In this document: in pieces, positions 1 to 10,142 of the stretch
How the letters are laid out: the number at the start of each line of letters is the position of its first letter
How positions within the stretch are numbered: the stretch's first letter is position 1
Assembly: GCA_945898055.1 (NCBI GenBank)
Contig: CAMDGV010000004.1
Span: 1-64,000, forward strand
Direction of reading: 5' to 3'
Source: Akkermansia muciniphila
GTDB lineage: Bacteria > Verrucomicrobiota > Verrucomicrobiia > Limisphaerales > UBA9464
DNA length: 64,000 nt
Position numbers and translations under genes: made by a program
Notes under the pieces: model-generated
Told to the model about the DNA's origin: nothing
Databases searched by the model: none
The model's input: the letters and a program-made list of their open reading frames with translations, nothing else

Positions 1-1709
1 GGGTTGTCATTGAGTCGAGCACTGATGAACGAGCCGATATTCGGCCATTGATTAGTTGCGACGCCAATAAAAGCACCATAGGTCCTGACCGGTTCGCCAT
101 TGGCGTCGACCCCGCCATTAGGATCAACAGCCGTATCTGGGTTCGCCGCCGTCATCGTGGCGTAACCGTCGGGCTTACCATCCTCACCCAATTTGATATC
201 CGGCCCATCCAACATGTACAAGATCGGGAGCCAAGTAGCACCCTTATCGATGGAGTATTCGACGGCACCGATGTTGTCTTGGTTCTGCTCGTAGATACTA
301 TGGAAAGACAGATAAATGTTGGTCTTGCCGGTCAGATTTTGATCGGGAGAGAAGGCATACTGCACCTGGCTCCCGCCCCGATTGTCGGACTCAGCATAGA
401 GGAAATTACCATCGACGAGCGAAGTAACCAACTGCCCATTGACGAATTGTTCGTTGACATTCAACCGGCGGCCCGCATCCCAACTGGCACTGAGAACGCG
501 GCTCTTTGGAATGACAACCCAGTCGAGGTAAACGTCATTATTCGGATTATTGAAGTCAGGATCTCCACCGGAAGGGTCGCCCGAATAATTTTGCAGAGTC
601 CAGCCCGTCGGCACGGCACCTTCCGCTGTGGACTCGAACTTCTCGATCCAGATCGGGGTTGGCAAAACCAAGTTTCCGGTGGAGGAACTGGTAAAGGAGT
701 AGTCGAGCTTACGGGCCGTTGATCCGTCGAGATACTCCAAAACGACGGTGTGCTTGGAACCCGGTTCCAAAAGCCCGGGAGGATCATAGGAAACTTCGAC
801 CGCACCGCCGGCCGCGGTCACCGCTGCGGTGACACTTGCGCCGTCGAAGGTCAATTTGACCGAACTGACAGGGATTTGAGAAGCGGACCCATTATTTAGG
901 GTCGCTTTAAACACAATACCAGGGCTGACATCGGAGCTTCCAACAGGCGGGAGCAAGACCGAGACATAGGCAGGGGTGGCGGCATTGATCTTATTGTAGG
1001 CCTTAATGCCCGCAGCATCATTGACCAAAACTCGCGCCTCGGGATTTCCGACAGGTGCAGTAAACCAGGAGCAATTTGCACCACCGCCGCCTTCTTGATA
1101 AATCAATCGAAAGGAGTAGACCCCGGATTGAGTAACGGTGAAGTTAAAAATACTATCCCCAGCACCACGACCGCCTTCGTACTTACCGAGTTCAATGGCA
1201 GTGGTTTGATCACGTGATTCCTTGCCGACCGTCACCCGAAAACCATCGTCGGAATTGACGATCATGCTGTGGGTGCCAGTCGGAAGTTCCAACCAAGTCA
1301 GCACTTCCATGGCAATATTATCGGTGTGGCTTTCGGTGCCCGGGATCCCTGGGAAGGACAGCCCAGTGGAACCACCCTGCTCATAATTAATGGCAGTGGT
1401 TTCGGTGTAAACACCGTTCACAAAGGTGGCAGCCGCTAGATCAATAATGTTCTCGTAAGGCAAACCAGTAACCCGATTAACCAACGTACCGGCAAGTTGA
1501 GCCTCAGTGCGGGCCGTGCTGTTGACAAGTTCCCCAGCGGTTGTGGTCGCCTGCTTCACTCGGACAGCGAATCCTCGGTTAGCCTCGCTAACCGTCGTCA
1601 ATGGATAGGCAAAGTCCGCTGGGATAATTGTGGGAGTGGCCGCTTGGAGTCCCATCGCGCTCAAAAGAGCGCCTAGGGTCAGGCGTTTTAGTTTTTGGAT
1701 TGATTTCAT
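1..1709 (-). CDS. Large secreted protein with PA14-like region, partial (3' end outside window)
   Basis: An open frame of about 569 codons runs off the left edge, so the C-terminus is missing. The ATG at 1709 opens a signal peptide (MKSIQKLKRL then LGALLSAMGLQAA), so the product is exported. Roughly residues 95-210 resemble a PA14-type carbohydrate-binding fold: a stretch reading EVLTWLELPTGTHSM, then NSDDGFRVTVG, and later SGVYSFRLIYQEGGG, which is the usual PA14 wording in Verrucomicrobia. Further on come beta-rich segments with VKLTFDGASVTAAVT. No catalytic domain is visible in the part shown. The small lipoprotein and prepilin-like genes upstream have the same orientation. A surface glycan-related or structural role is inference only. 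Confidence 0.75.
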   Translation of the reverse strand, partial: MKSIQKLKRLTLGALLSAMGLQAATPTIIPADFAYPLTTVSEANRGFAVRVKQATTTAGELVNSTARTEAQLAGTLVNRVTGLPYENIIDLAAATFVNGVYTETTAINYEQGGSTGLSFPGIPGTESHTDNIAMEVLTWLELPTGTHSMIVNSDDGFRVTVGKESRDQTTAIELGKYEGGRGAGDSIFNFTVTQSGVYSFRLIYQEGGGGANCSWFTAPVGNPEARVLVNDAAGIKAYNKINAATPAYVSVLLPPVGSSDVSPGIVFKATLNNGSASQIPVSSVKLTFDGASVTAAVTAAGGAVEVSYDPPGLLEPGSKHTVVLEYLDGSTARKLDYSFTSSSTGNLVLPTPIWIEKFESTAEGAVPTGWTLQNYSGDPSGGDPDFNNPNNDVYLDWVVIPKSRVLSASWDAGRRLNVNEQFVNGQLVTSLVDGNFLYAESDNRGGSQVQYAFSPDQNLTGKTNIYLSFHSIYEQNQDNIGAVEYSIDKGATWLPILYMLDGPDIKLGEDGKPDGYATMTAANPDTAVDPNGGVDANGEPVRTYGAFIGVATNQWPNIGSFISARLNDN

Positions 1710-1764
1710 AGTAACAGCATTTTCTAGGTTAATTAATAGGACTGACAGAACCGGCAGAGAGAAA

Positions 1765-2091
1765 TTATTTGGAGGCACGATACCGATCAATCGCACTTTG
1801 CGCTTGAGCGTTACCCGCTGCGGCATCTTCCGCTAATTTTTTTAAGGCTTCTTGCTGAGCCTTGAGAGCGGCGGCTCGATCGGCGCTTGAGACATCATTC
1901 CGGCGATTGAGACTCTCAACCAAAGCGAGGGCATCGGCGGGTTGTTCCATCGCAGCTCTGGTTGTCGCTTCTGCTAAAGCTTTGGCCTCGGCAGAACTAT
2001 CCTTGGGAGTAACAACTTCGGATTGAGGTGCGCAGCCTGAGATAAAAAAAACCAGCGCCAGAAAGGGAGCTAAAATTGAAAATTGACCCAT
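1765..2091 (-). CDS. Small lipoprotein
   Basis: The 108-residue product has a hydrophobic N-terminal segment ending in the lipobox-like FFISGC, so it is probably lipidated on Cys20 and anchored in a membrane. The rest is Ala/Glu/Lys/Gln-rich and predicted helical (AEAKALAEATTRAAMEQ and AALKAQQEALKKLAED), with possible coiled-coil character. I recognise no family. It lies 55 bases upstream of the large secreted protein gene in the same direction and may be transcribed with it. Confidence 0.7.
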   Translation of the reverse strand: MGQFSILAPFLALVFFISGCAPQSEVVTPKDSSAEAKALAEATTRAAMEQPADALALVESLNRRNDVSSADRAAALKAQQEALKKLAEDAAAGNAQAQSAIDRYRASK

Positions 2092-2138
2092 AAAGCAAAG
2101 AAACTAAAAGACTGATCGATGGACTAAAGAGAGGAAGC

Positions 2139-2966
2139 TTAGCGCGGAGTCAGGGTCGCTGGTTCACCGGTGTACCACCGATAATCGATCCCTGGCCCTG
2201 TGGAATAAGGGATAACTGAGACATTCCCCATCGCCCAAAGGGTGTTGCATTTGCGACCATGCCGGAACCACTCGTATTCCATCTTTTTACCTGGATAAAG
2301 TGAGGCCAAGCTAACCCTCCATTGATCTAAATTGACCGGATTACCCCCAGGCCAAGCGGCTAAGGTGTCGGAAGCTCCATCCATCCGTTGCTCCGCTGCA
2401 TCCTGCGCATAAATTAAAGTCGACGGATTATTCAGCGTTGAGATTTTTAGGGGTTTTTCTGTGGCTGACTTATAGTCCAGCACCGCAAACTGGTTAAGTC
2501 CGTAGCTGGAGTCTAACCACCATTCCATCGGCCACTTCGGACGAGCCCCATCATCGCGCCAATCGTCTACGGTTCGGGCACCGGGGCATCGCCCGATTCG
2601 ACGCGCCCCACCAAAATAAGAAATGTAAGCGGTAGCCCAATAGGCTTTACCATCCGATGGGGCCAAGATTATCTGCGACGCTGGGGATGATGTCCATTGA
2701 CCATCATTTGGGGCCGTCCCAGAACGGTTGTGGAAAAAATCAGCATTGTCCTGAGTATACATCGTGGTCCCGATCGATATCTGACGCAGATTACTCATGC
2801 AGGCCGCTTGGGCACCCTTGGCCTTGGCCTTGGCTAAGGCTGGCAGAAGCATACCCGCCAGAATGGCGATAATGGCAATGACCACTAACAATTCGATTAA
2901 GGTAAAGCCCTCCACCGGTGGGCGGTCACATCTCCGCTTGCCTGATCTTCCAAACCTCATAGTCAT
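2139..2966 (-). CDS. Prepilin-type N-terminal cleavage/methylation domain protein
   Basis: The 275-residue protein has a short basic leader followed by [19 protein letters not shown] at about residues 20-38, the class III (type IV pilin/type II pseudopilin) signal cut after Gly by a prepilin peptidase. It continues with [13 protein letters not shown] and [15 protein letters not shown], the standard Verrucomicrobia/Planctomycetes form of these secreted proteins. The C-terminal part has the [16 protein letters not shown] segment that replaces the usual H-x9-DG motif. Such proteins are numerous in these phyla and mostly of unknown job. A second gene of the same family lies upstream (3482-4222). 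The start at 2966 or at the ATG two codons later is equally possible. Confidence 0.85.
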   Translation of the reverse strand: MTMRFGRSGKRRCDRPPVEGFTLIELLVVIAIIAILAGMLLPALAKAKAKGAQAACMSNLRQISIGTTMYTQDNADFFHNRSGTAPNDGQWTSSPASQIILAPSDGKAYWATAYISYFGGARRIGRCPGARTVDDWRDDGARPKWPMEWWLDSSYGLNQFAVLDYKSATEKPLKISTLNNPSTLIYAQDAAEQRMDGASDTLAAWPGGNPVNLDQWRVSLASLYPGKKMEYEWFRHGRKCNTLWAMGNVSVIPYSTGPGIDYRWYTGEPATLTPR

Positions 2967-3481
2967 ATCAAAAATTTTGTAACAAAAGCCCCTTCGATCA
3001 ACAAGGAAGAACTCTCAATCTGCCCACTCTAAAATAATCTAAAAAGTCTCTCAACACTCTTTTTCGATCATTTCAGCAGTCCTGTCTTATTTCTCTGAGA
3101 TCGCCTAACCGCTGTTAACCATCATGTAAAATTCTAAACTCACTCTTGCCGAAAACGAAAAACGTTTGAGAGACAATCTTGAAACGATTGTTGTGACCGC
3201 GTCGATGATGAACCCTGCGCCAACGAAAGCCGAAAGAGGACAAACTTTCACCTCTTCCGAACCTTCACTTCCTCTCAGGTGATTTAATTATTTTCCTTCG
3301 CGAAGGTGAACTCTCCGCCTCCCCCACGGGGTGTTTGCCCCAGTTTTAAGGTCGAAAAGTCAATTTGAAACCTACCCTCGGTGAACATCGCTGGATACCT
3401 CGACTTCAACCCTGCTAAAGGCCGCACGCATCAAAGGAATCTTGCCGTTAACGACGAGACATCCTTCTACCCGTCAACGCC
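2967..3481. other. Intergenic region, 515 bases
   Basis: I see no convincing gene between the two prepilin-type genes. It contains a perfect 12-base palindrome CCTTCGCGAAGG at 3295-3306 and an AT-rich stretch at about 2970-3060 just upstream of the 2966 start. It most likely holds the promoter of the downstream prepilin gene, but no well-matched -35/-10 pair stands out. Confidence 0.5.
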
Positions 3482-4222
3482 TCACTTGAGATCTTCGCCG
3501 CTCAATCCCCCAGCAGTCCAATCCAGATTGTAAATCTGTTTAGCGCCATCCTTGTGCGTGTAGTTCAGTCGATCATACAGGGCGAATTCCGAATGACCGT
3601 CCACAAACAAAAGAGAAAGCCCCATCGGCCCGTGCCCCGAGGAAGTCGTGCCTTTAAAAATGTCGTTCCACTTGCCCTTTGAACTGGCAAAACAGGGTGA
3701 AATTGCCTTTTTTGTTGCTGATTTCACGTCTTGGATTTTTCGCAAACGCAGCGCTGAACCATCGTCTGTGTGATAAAATTGGTTGTAATAATAGTAGGAA
3801 CAGGGAAAGAGCAGTTCATTCGTTCGCACCGGATAGTTGTTAGCCATCGTCCACTCGATATTGAAGCCGCGCCCCTTCTCAGCCGGGCAAAAATAGAAAG
3901 ACCGAGCATTGGTGCTGATGTAAGGATTCATCAGTTTTAAGACGTCGACGAACCCCATTTGAGGCCAATCTCGACCTGAATAAGGAAACTGATCCTGCGA
4001 ATCACTGGTGTACATCGCATAGGTCAATCCGATCTGACGTAAGTTGGAGATGCACCGCGCTTGGAGGGCCTTGGTTTTGGCCTTGGCGAGAGCCGGCAAA
4101 AGCATTCCGGCAAGGATCGCAATAATTGCCACCACCACCAGAAGCTCAATCAGGGTGAAGGCTCGACTCCAACCCAATTCCCGAGATCGATTTACCCAAA
4201 AACCCCTCTTCTGATTGATCAT
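3482..4222 (-). CDS. Prepilin-type N-terminal cleavage/methylation domain protein
   Basis: The protein carries [19 protein letters not shown] near its N-terminus, then [15 protein letters not shown] and [18 protein letters not shown], the same architecture as the gene at 2139-2966. The C-terminal [18 protein letters not shown] contains the typical H-x9-DG-like element (GHGP...FVDGH). I chose the ATG at 4222 (246 residues, leader [16 protein letters not shown]), because the longer frame to 4297 would add 25 unconserved residues and run towards the divergent gcvH. The protein should be processed by a prepilin peptidase and exported. Its exact role is unknown. Confidence 0.8.
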   Translation of the reverse strand: MINQKRGFWVNRSRELGWSRAFTLIELLVVVAIIAILAGMLLPALAKAKTKALQARCISNLRQIGLTYAMYTSDSQDQFPYSGRDWPQMGFVDVLKLMNPYISTNARSFYFCPAEKGRGFNIEWTMANNYPVRTNELLFPCSYYYYNQFYHTDDGSALRLRKIQDVKSATKKAISPCFASSKGKWNDIFKGTTSSGHGPMGLSLLFVDGHSEFALYDRLNYTHKDGAKQIYNLDWTAGGLSGEDLK

Positions 4223-4330
4223 TTGTAATTTTTGCCAAATCTGCGTTGAATGTCGAGGCCTCAAATTTTCTGCGTTTTTTGAGGATTGTTCTGGCATCCA
4301 AAGCCCCCCGCCGATACATCCACTTCCTCT

Positions 4331-4717
4331 ATGAGTTCGCAGGTTCCTTCTGACTTAAAATATAGCCCTTCTCACGAATGGGTCCGCGTTATCGGCGACA
4401 CGGCCACGGTCGGTATTACTGACCATGCACAGATGGAACTGACCGATATTGTGTTCGTCGAACTCCCGCTTGTTGGCCGGAAGGTCAAAGCTGGAGAACC
4501 CTGCGCTGTCGTTGAATCTGTCAAAACAGCGAGCGATATCTATTCTCCGGTTTCGGGAGAAGTCGTTGCGGTCAACACCGCCGCCTCCGATAATCCAGCT
4601 TTGGTCAATTCAGACCCCTTCCTGACCGGTAGCTTTTTTACGGTTCGACTTTCCAATCCGTCAGAATTGGAATCACTCTTGTCTCCCGCAGACTACGCCA
4701 AACAAGTCGGAGCTTAA
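4331..4717 (+). CDS. gcvH: Glycine cleavage system H protein
   Basis: GcvH carries the lipoyl arm that shuttles the aminomethyl group between GcvP, GcvT and lipoamide dehydrogenase. The 128-residue length fits the family. It opens with YSPSHEWV and carries the lipoylation motif [11 protein letters not shown], with the modified lysine at about residue 65, followed by the usual YSPVSGEVV. The ATG at 4331 is chosen over the in-frame ATG at 4286 because the family starts just before KYSPSHEW. gcvT and gcvP are not in the window, so the gene stands alone here, divergent from a prepilin-type gene. Confidence 0.96.
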   Translation: MSSQVPSDLKYSPSHEWVRVIGDTATVGITDHAQMELTDIVFVELPLVGRKVKAGEPCAVVESVKTASDIYSPVSGEVVAVNTAASDNPALVNSDPFLTGSFFTVRLSNPSELESLLSPADYAKQVGA

Positions 4718-4740
4718 GCTTAGGGAATCAAGCTTCCCCT

Positions 4741-5013
4741 TCAATTTTGTTCGGGAGCATCTCGCCGCAACCCGACCTCATGGGCAATCTCATCAAACTC
4801 TGCCCGACTCACTTCGTGCAGTTCTTTGCCCCGTACTTTGAGTTTTTCATTAATTTTGATGACCTTCTCCGTCATCGCCTCATGCGTCTCTTGCGTCCCA
4901 CCGACCAGCGCAAAATTCTTACCGGTGGTCACCCGCTTATGACCGTCAGAGTCCAACCCGACCCCGACCAGTAAAGCCCGAGCGGGCTCCTCTGACTTCT
5001 TAGCCTTCATCAT
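4741..5013 (-). CDS. Conserved small protein of unknown function
   Basis: About 90 residues, soluble and charged. It contains LLVGVGLDSDGHKRVTTGKN, FALVGGTQETHEAMTEKV and GKELHEVSRAEFDEIA. I recall similar small proteins in Verrucomicrobia and Planctomycetes but no assigned function. The start is set at the first of two adjacent ATGs (5013 or 5010), where the conserved sequence begins; the longer frame to 5058 adds unconserved residues. It is convergent with gcvH, with only 23 bases between the stops. Confidence 0.7.
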   Translation of the reverse strand: MMKAKKSEEPARALLVGVGLDSDGHKRVTTGKNFALVGGTQETHEAMTEKVIKINEKLKVRGKELHEVSRAEFDEIAHEVGLRRDAPEQN

Positions 5014-5132
5014 GGCTAAAAAGATACAGCGAAGATTCAATGACTCCAAGCGAATCAATAAAGTGAATCAATGAAGTGTTGCGTTTGAAGTTAGAACCTT
5101 GGCCCCAGCAGTATCGGTAAACAAACCGTTCT

Positions 5133-5468
5133 TTAGGCAGGAATGGCCACATGATCTTCCCGTTCCTCGGTTTCTTCCGATTCGGATTCGTCCGTCTGTA
5201 CGGGCGCAAAACGTTCACTGTTGAATCCGAGTTCACCATTAAGCCCCTGCATTAACCCTGGATCCCGCGGATTCAAAACCTCTTCTAGCAACACTCCAAT
5301 CTCCCCGTCTTTCTGCCCCGATTGATGCCGAAAATAACTCCCCCGACCAATATAGAGAGCTCGGATGGTATAAATGCTCCCTTTCTTTGGGAAATCGATA
5401 AAGAGCTTCCGCGCTTCGGGTGGAAATTCATCGTTGATGCACACTACCTTCTGGCCTTTGGTAAACAT
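5133..5468 (-). CDS. Conserved protein of unknown function
   Basis: The 111-residue protein begins MFTKGQKVVCINDEFPPEAR and continues with KKGSIYTIRALYIG and ELGFNSERFAPV, then an acidic tail (DESESEETEEREDH). The pattern 'KGQKVVCI.D.FP....PKKGxIYTIR' occurs in small proteins found in phages and bacteria with an SH3-like beta fold, by recall only. No catalytic residues are apparent. It is transcribed divergently from apt, with about 180 bases between the starts. Confidence 0.7.
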   Translation of the reverse strand: MFTKGQKVVCINDEFPPEARKLFIDFPKKGSIYTIRALYIGRGSYFRHQSGQKDGEIGVLLEEVLNPRDPGLMQGLNGELGFNSERFAPVQTDESESEETEEREDHVAIPA

Positions 5469-5649
5469 ACGTCTCGACGACCAGTCTCCTCAAACCCCGA
5501 GCCTTGGGTCAACTCTCACTCACCGTTCGTTTCGCTTTAATTTCGCCAAGCACGAAGCTCTTTTTAGCCGGCCCTCCACCTCAAAATTCAAAGGCTTTTT
5601 CGAACAAGGCTTTGACGTCCGCCTCGACTTGCCCGACAAAGCGCAGGTG

Positions 5650-6180
5650 ATGAAGCGAGCTTCTATCCCCGACCTTGAACAGGCCATCCGTACTGTCCCC
5701 GATTTTCCGAAATCAGGAATCCAATTTAAGGACATCACTCCCGTTCTAGCCGATGGGCATCTTTTCTCCTCGGTGATCGATCATCTTCTCGACGGAATCC
5801 AACCCGACTCTATCGACCTCATCGTCGGAATTGATGCTCGTGGGTTTATCTTGGGAGCTGCTGCCGCAGGTCGCTTGGGGGTCGGCTTTATTCCCATTCG
5901 TAAGAAAGGGAAACTTCCTTGGACCACGATCGAACAAAACTACGATCTCGAATATGGAACCAATACGATGGCGATTCATACCGACGCCATCCAATCGGGG
6001 CAGCGTGTTCTTTTGATCGATGATTTACTAGCCACAGGTGGAACGGCAGCGGCCGCATTAGCCTTGGTTCGTCAGTTAGGCGCGACGGTCGTAGGGGTTC
6101 GCTTTCTAATCGAATTGACCTTCTTGGAAGGTCGCAAACATCTCGGAGCTCACGATATTCGATCCCTGATTTCGTACTGA
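5650..6180 (+). CDS. apt: Adenine phosphoribosyltransferase
   Basis: Apt converts adenine and PRPP into AMP and pyrophosphate in purine salvage. The 176-residue length from ATG 5650 fits the family. Visible motifs are the N-terminal VPDFPKSGIQFKDITPVL, the IVGIDARGFILGAA segment, and the PRPP-binding loop VLLIDDLLATGGTA at about residues 120-133. The open frame extends upstream to 5374, but this N-terminal part is unlike the family, and the start at 5650 has a purine-rich AGGTG directly before it. A small zinc-ribbon gene follows 55 bases downstream. Confidence 0.96.
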   Translation: MKRASIPDLEQAIRTVPDFPKSGIQFKDITPVLADGHLFSSVIDHLLDGIQPDSIDLIVGIDARGFILGAAAAGRLGVGFIPIRKKGKLPWTTIEQNYDLEYGTNTMAIHTDAIQSGQRVLLIDDLLATGGTAAAALALVRQLGATVVGVRFLIELTFLEGRKHLGAHDIRSLISY

Positions 6181-6235
6181 TGCCCCCAGCCTCCTCGCCG
6201 ATGGATTCCACCGCCTTTTTGAATAATATTTCGCC

Positions 6236-6532
6236 GTGACCCGACACTGTCATAAATGCGGATGGATCTGGACTCTCCGGGATCAACCTGGACGTAGTGA
6301 ATCGTGTCCCGAATGCCGATCTGACCTGCGTGCCTGCTTAAACTGCCGGTTCTACGACCGCTCAGCGGCTTTTCAATGTCGAGAACGCCGGGCCGAATCA
6401 GTCGCAGAAAAGGACGCCGCAAATTTTTGCGAATACTTCGATTTTCAAAAACGAATTTGGTCCACCACCCCCAGTCAAGACAACCGCGAGCAAGAGGCGC
6501 GTGCCGCTTTAAAAAATCTCCTCGGAGACTGA
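6236..6532 (+). CDS. Small Cys-rich zinc-ribbon protein
   Basis: The 98-residue protein starts at a GTG and has four regularly placed Cys pairs or singles: C5-x2-C8, C24-x2-C27, C34-x2-C37, and later C48 and C65. This suggests one or two structural metal sites. The core reads SCPECRSDLRACLNCRFYD. Its C-terminus is charged and helical (EQEARAALKNLL). I recognise it as a conserved uncharacterised type rather than a named protein. It follows apt in the same direction and ends just before the convergent permease gene. Confidence 0.7.
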   Translation: MTRHCHKCGWIWTLRDQPGRSESCPECRSDLRACLNCRFYDRSAAFQCRERRAESVAEKDAANFCEYFDFQKRIWSTTPSQDNREQEARAALKNLLGD

Positions 6533-6565
6533 TTCCTTGGCCCGAGTGAATCGCCACCGGCAGAG

Positions 6566-9500
6566 TCACTCTCCGCGCAAAGATGCTAGAAGGTTCCCTC
6601 GGCAAGCACCTCGGGTCGCCAGCCAGGTCCAGAACAGGCCGTTGCAAACAACCCCGCCCAGAATCCATCCAAGAGATTCCCAAGGCAAACCCGCACCAGG
6701 CAGACGCAAAGACGGTAAAATTGCCAGCAGCGCACTGACCCCGCCGAGTATCAATCCAGCCCAGAGCAGACGCAAATGTTCCCTGAGCACCATTGATTGC
6801 AGGCGTCCTGCAGAAAACCCGACAGCCATCAAAAGCCCGAGTTCTCTTCGGCGCTCTTGCACATTTCTTAAGACCACCAGACCTAATCCAAGACTGCCTA
6901 AAATCAGTCCAAGTCCTCCCAGCATTTGAAAAGTGTTTAGATAAGTGTTCTGTACAGCATTAAAGCGGTTCAAACGCACGACTGTTGCTTCAGTTTCAAA
7001 CCCGAAATCCGCTAATCCTCGGGTTAATTCTTCAGCTGCTTGCCTCGTATCGTGGGTCGCATCCACCAGGAAGGTGCGATACCCTGTTTCCCTGGGAAAA
7101 CGACGAACGAACTCACTTTCAGCAATCAAAAGTTGCCCTTGAAGAATCGAGTTGGCCACCGCCCCAACCAATCGTAACCGAAACGGGCGTCCTTGCTCGT
7201 CCACCGAGTCGATCGTATCCCCAACCTTTTTACCGAGGGCCCACTGAATTGAATTCGCATCCCCAATCGCTGCAACTTCGTCCGCCGCCAGTTGGGGGCC
7301 TTGGGTCAAATAAAGCTCTCCGCGCGTCAACGATTTCCACGGTAGGAGTGGATTGGCTCCAGCAACTAATTCCTTAAAGGTAAAGGCTCCTCGCTCATCC
7401 AACAAAGCCGGATCTACACCCAATAAACGAGGACGCTGTGCCCGATTTAAATTCAAACAACTCGCTTCATCGCCATCTCTCACTCGAAAAGGAATAACAG
7501 CTACTCCCTCCAGTTTCTTTGGATTCAAGCCCAACTTCTCTAAACCCCGATCCGTATTGAGGTTTTCAACGAGCGGCAAAGAACTCGAGGCCCAGAGGGC
7601 AAAGCCACCCGTGCCTGATCCCCGCTGTGCGGCGTCGCGGGAAGCATCCAAACGGTTAGCAGCAACGACGACGATCAGAAAAACAGCAATAGCTAATAAC
7701 GCGACCACCGCGGTCGAACGTCCTGGCTGACTGGCTGCAGCGCGGGCAATGACATGGGCCAAAGTGGATGCCTGGGGCTGATTTAAGTTGGCTTGAACCC
7801 GATGCCGATACCCCACAAGAACGCCGGTCAGTACCAGGAATCCAGCACCAAAAAAAATACCCGACTGGCTCGATACCTCCGCTGTTGAACCGCCCAGTGC
7901 GGCTAGCCCCCCCCCTCCGATGAACACGATCGACGTCCAAGACCTCGGTGACCGCTTGGCGACTGAAGGAATTTCCGAAGCGCCTTCATTCAATAAAGCC
8001 AAGTTCGGCCGGCGCATCACTGTCCGCAAAGTCCACGCCTGCGCTGCGATAGCGACACCCACCGCCCCAAGGGCCCCGCCCAAAGTCGATGGCAAGGTCG
8101 GTAGAAAGTTCAGACGCGCCCCCGCCACGGCATCGGACCAAAGAGTGTTCAATCCATAAATCACCGCCCACCCATAGGCCCATCCGCCAACCCCCCCCAA
8201 TAGAGCACCCGCTATCGCTACCAGTGATCCCTCACGAAGATACAACATACCCACCCGAACTGGAGGCCAACCTAGGGCGAGATAAGTTCCAATTTCAGTG
8301 GTCCGCCGTTCCAGTCCGAATCGAAAAAGCAAAGAAATGAGAATCACCGCGGAGACAATCAAAAAGAGACTGAATCCAATAAACAGCCCCCCAAAATCCT
8401 GACCGCCCTCGGCAGCGGCCCTCGCCGGTTCCCGCACGGATTCAAAGCGAAGCCCGACTTTAACCGGATCGATGCCCGCCCGAAGCCCCAAACCAACCGA
8501 ACCCATCAACTCCTGAGCCTTCTCCAAATCCGGAGTAAACCAACGAATCGCGGTAGCATCGCCAAATCGATTTCCCCACATCGCTCGCCCCGCTGCTAAG
8601 GTGACAAACGCTTTGGGAGTTCCTCTCCATGTTTTCCAATAGGACTCGTCTTCCTCCCCGATGGGACGACTTAATTCGAAGCCTGCGTCCCAATCCCGAG
8701 TGCTTTCGGCCTTGGTTAATCCAGGGAATTCGGGCATCAAAGTTCGATCCGCATAGATCCCTCGCAGGGGAACCACGCCACGCACCCGAAATAAATTCGT
8801 CTGCTCCAGCAGTCCCACGCCTCCGTCGACTCGGTAGTAAATGACCCGAACCGAGTCCCCGACTTTCACTCTAAGCCGCCCCGCCAACCATTCGTTCACC
8901 ATAATTTCATCGTCCCGCAGATCCTTGGGCGTGTAAGGGGCACCGACTGCCGTCACCATCGAATAAGGAACAGACCTCTGCCCTGCCTCAAGGGAATTCG
9001 CTAGATAGGTTAAAAGAGGCACCGCTGAGGACAAACCTGGCAGCTGACTGGCCACTTCGGAGACGTTTGGATCAATAAAAATACGGCGAGTCACCAACTC
9101 AACGGCGTTGGACTCTCCATCCTGACTTCCTCTCGGAGGCCCAACTTTAGGAACTAAACGGACGTCCAATTCTGCATCGGCTAAGGTAAATCCGGATCGG
9201 ACCTTTGGGGCCAGTTCGACCGTAGCCCCGCCATTAACCGTCACCCCCACCAAGGCAAGATTGGCTCGGCCGGTCAGCCCAGCGGCTAGAGCGAGGCGTT
9301 CGTGGGGGACAAAAGCATTGAAGGGGATGCTTTGACTCGCCTGAAAACCCACCTCACCCAATTCCGCCGCGCTGAGAATTCGTCCAACAGTCACCCGCAT
9401 AGCCACGTTAGCTCGGTCTCGAGGAGAAATCACTGCATCCTGCGATAACGCCGTCGGCTTATGGATTCGCAAGAGCAACTGATCGCCGACCCGAGCTGAA

Positions 9501-9943
9501 AGATGACTTGCCAGTGCCTCGTTTAAAAACACATTTTCCCCACGAGGCCCGATCACTCCGGATTGCGGCGCCAATCCCCAAAAAGAATCGGGGACACCAT
9601 AAAGGACAACCTGATTCGCTCGGGCCGACCCTTCCTGCCGAACCGCCACGGCGGGGAGTCTCAAGGCGTAGGACGACAGATGGCTCGGATTGGTTCCGGC
9701 AGGGCCCCCGGGGCGAGCCTCAAAAAAACGATCGCGAGAATCCAAAAGAGCGGCTACTTGTCCGGTACGGTTTAGCGCACGTTGCCGGAGGGTGCCCCGG
9801 ACGGAATCTCCCACCACTAAGGCCCCCACTAGGATGATGGCCGCCACAGCAGCACCCAACCCGACGCCCAAATGACTTCGGAAATGGAAGGAGAGACTGC
9901 GTCGGATCAACAATCGTCGATTCATGTAAACGTTTTGCATCAT
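6566..9943 (-). CDS. FtsX-family ABC transporter permease (MacB-like, duplicated)
   Basis: The 1125-residue integral membrane protein has the double-length layout of FtsX/MacB-type permeases. An N-terminal helix (VGLGAAVAAIILVGALVVG, about residues 26-44) is followed by a large extracytoplasmic part, a first FtsX core at about residues 520-640 with LERRTTEIGTYLALGW, further helices around 680-770, a second extracytoplasmic part, and a C-terminal FtsX core with RRELGLLMAVGFSAGRL. Such permeases work with an ATP-binding subunit in lipoprotein or peptide export or mechanotransmission, but no ATPase gene lies beside it. The start may be 9943, 9940 or 9925. It is convergent with the zinc-ribbon gene and divergent from tolQ. 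Confidence 0.9.
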   Translation of the reverse strand: MMQNVYMNRRLLIRRSLSFHFRSHLGVGLGAAVAAIILVGALVVGDSVRGTLRQRALNRTGQVAALLDSRDRFFEARPGGPAGTNPSHLSSYALRLPAVAVRQEGSARANQVVLYGVPDSFWGLAPQSGVIGPRGENVFLNEALASHLSARVGDQLLLRIHKPTALSQDAVISPRDRANVAMRVTVGRILSAAELGEVGFQASQSIPFNAFVPHERLALAAGLTGRANLALVGVTVNGGATVELAPKVRSGFTLADAELDVRLVPKVGPPRGSQDGESNAVELVTRRIFIDPNVSEVASQLPGLSSAVPLLTYLANSLEAGQRSVPYSMVTAVGAPYTPKDLRDDEIMVNEWLAGRLRVKVGDSVRVIYYRVDGGVGLLEQTNLFRVRGVVPLRGIYADRTLMPEFPGLTKAESTRDWDAGFELSRPIGEEDESYWKTWRGTPKAFVTLAAGRAMWGNRFGDATAIRWFTPDLEKAQELMGSVGLGLRAGIDPVKVGLRFESVREPARAAAEGGQDFGGLFIGFSLFLIVSAVILISLLFRFGLERRTTEIGTYLALGWPPVRVGMLYLREGSLVAIAGALLGGVGGWAYGWAVIYGLNTLWSDAVAGARLNFLPTLPSTLGGALGAVGVAIAAQAWTLRTVMRRPNLALLNEGASEIPSVAKRSPRSWTSIVFIGGGGLAALGGSTAEVSSQSGIFFGAGFLVLTGVLVGYRHRVQANLNQPQASTLAHVIARAAASQPGRSTAVVALLAIAVFLIVVVAANRLDASRDAAQRGSGTGGFALWASSSLPLVENLNTDRGLEKLGLNPKKLEGVAVIPFRVRDGDEASCLNLNRAQRPRLLGVDPALLDERGAFTFKELVAGANPLLPWKSLTRGELYLTQGPQLAADEVAAIGDANSIQWALGKKVGDTIDSVDEQGRPFRLRLVGAVANSILQGQLLIAESEFVRRFPRETGYRTFLVDATHDTRQAAEELTRGLADFGFETEATVVRLNRFNAVQNTYLNTFQMLGGLGLILGSLGLGLVVLRNVQERRRELGLLMAVGFSAGRLQSMVLREHLRLLWAGLILGGVSALLAILPSLRLPGAGLPWESLGWILGGVVCNGLFWTWLATRGACRGNLLASLRGE

Positions 9944-10142
9944 GGGGTTAATTGCTCCGCCAGTGAAGCTATCATCTCGTTCCGTTAGGTTTTCTACAAA
10001 AAACTATCTCAAAGAGACTCTATCGAATAAAATTAACCCGTTCATCGTTTTACGTGCAGTTTCCGGCCGAACGGGCTCCGCCCCTTCGCCCCCCTGCACT
10101 CTCGAATGATTTAGCGGCACAACGTTTTCAAAAACTTTTCTA

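Noticed and set aside
48-722. Plus-strand open frame of 224 codons at the left edge
   Set aside because: It lies opposite the large secreted protein, whose minus-strand frame has a signal peptide and PA14-like wording; the plus-strand product has no recognisable features.
4718-4740. Terminator between gcvH and the convergent gene
   Set aside because: The GGGAA/TTCCC stem is only 5 bp and the T-run is broken, so I do not call it.
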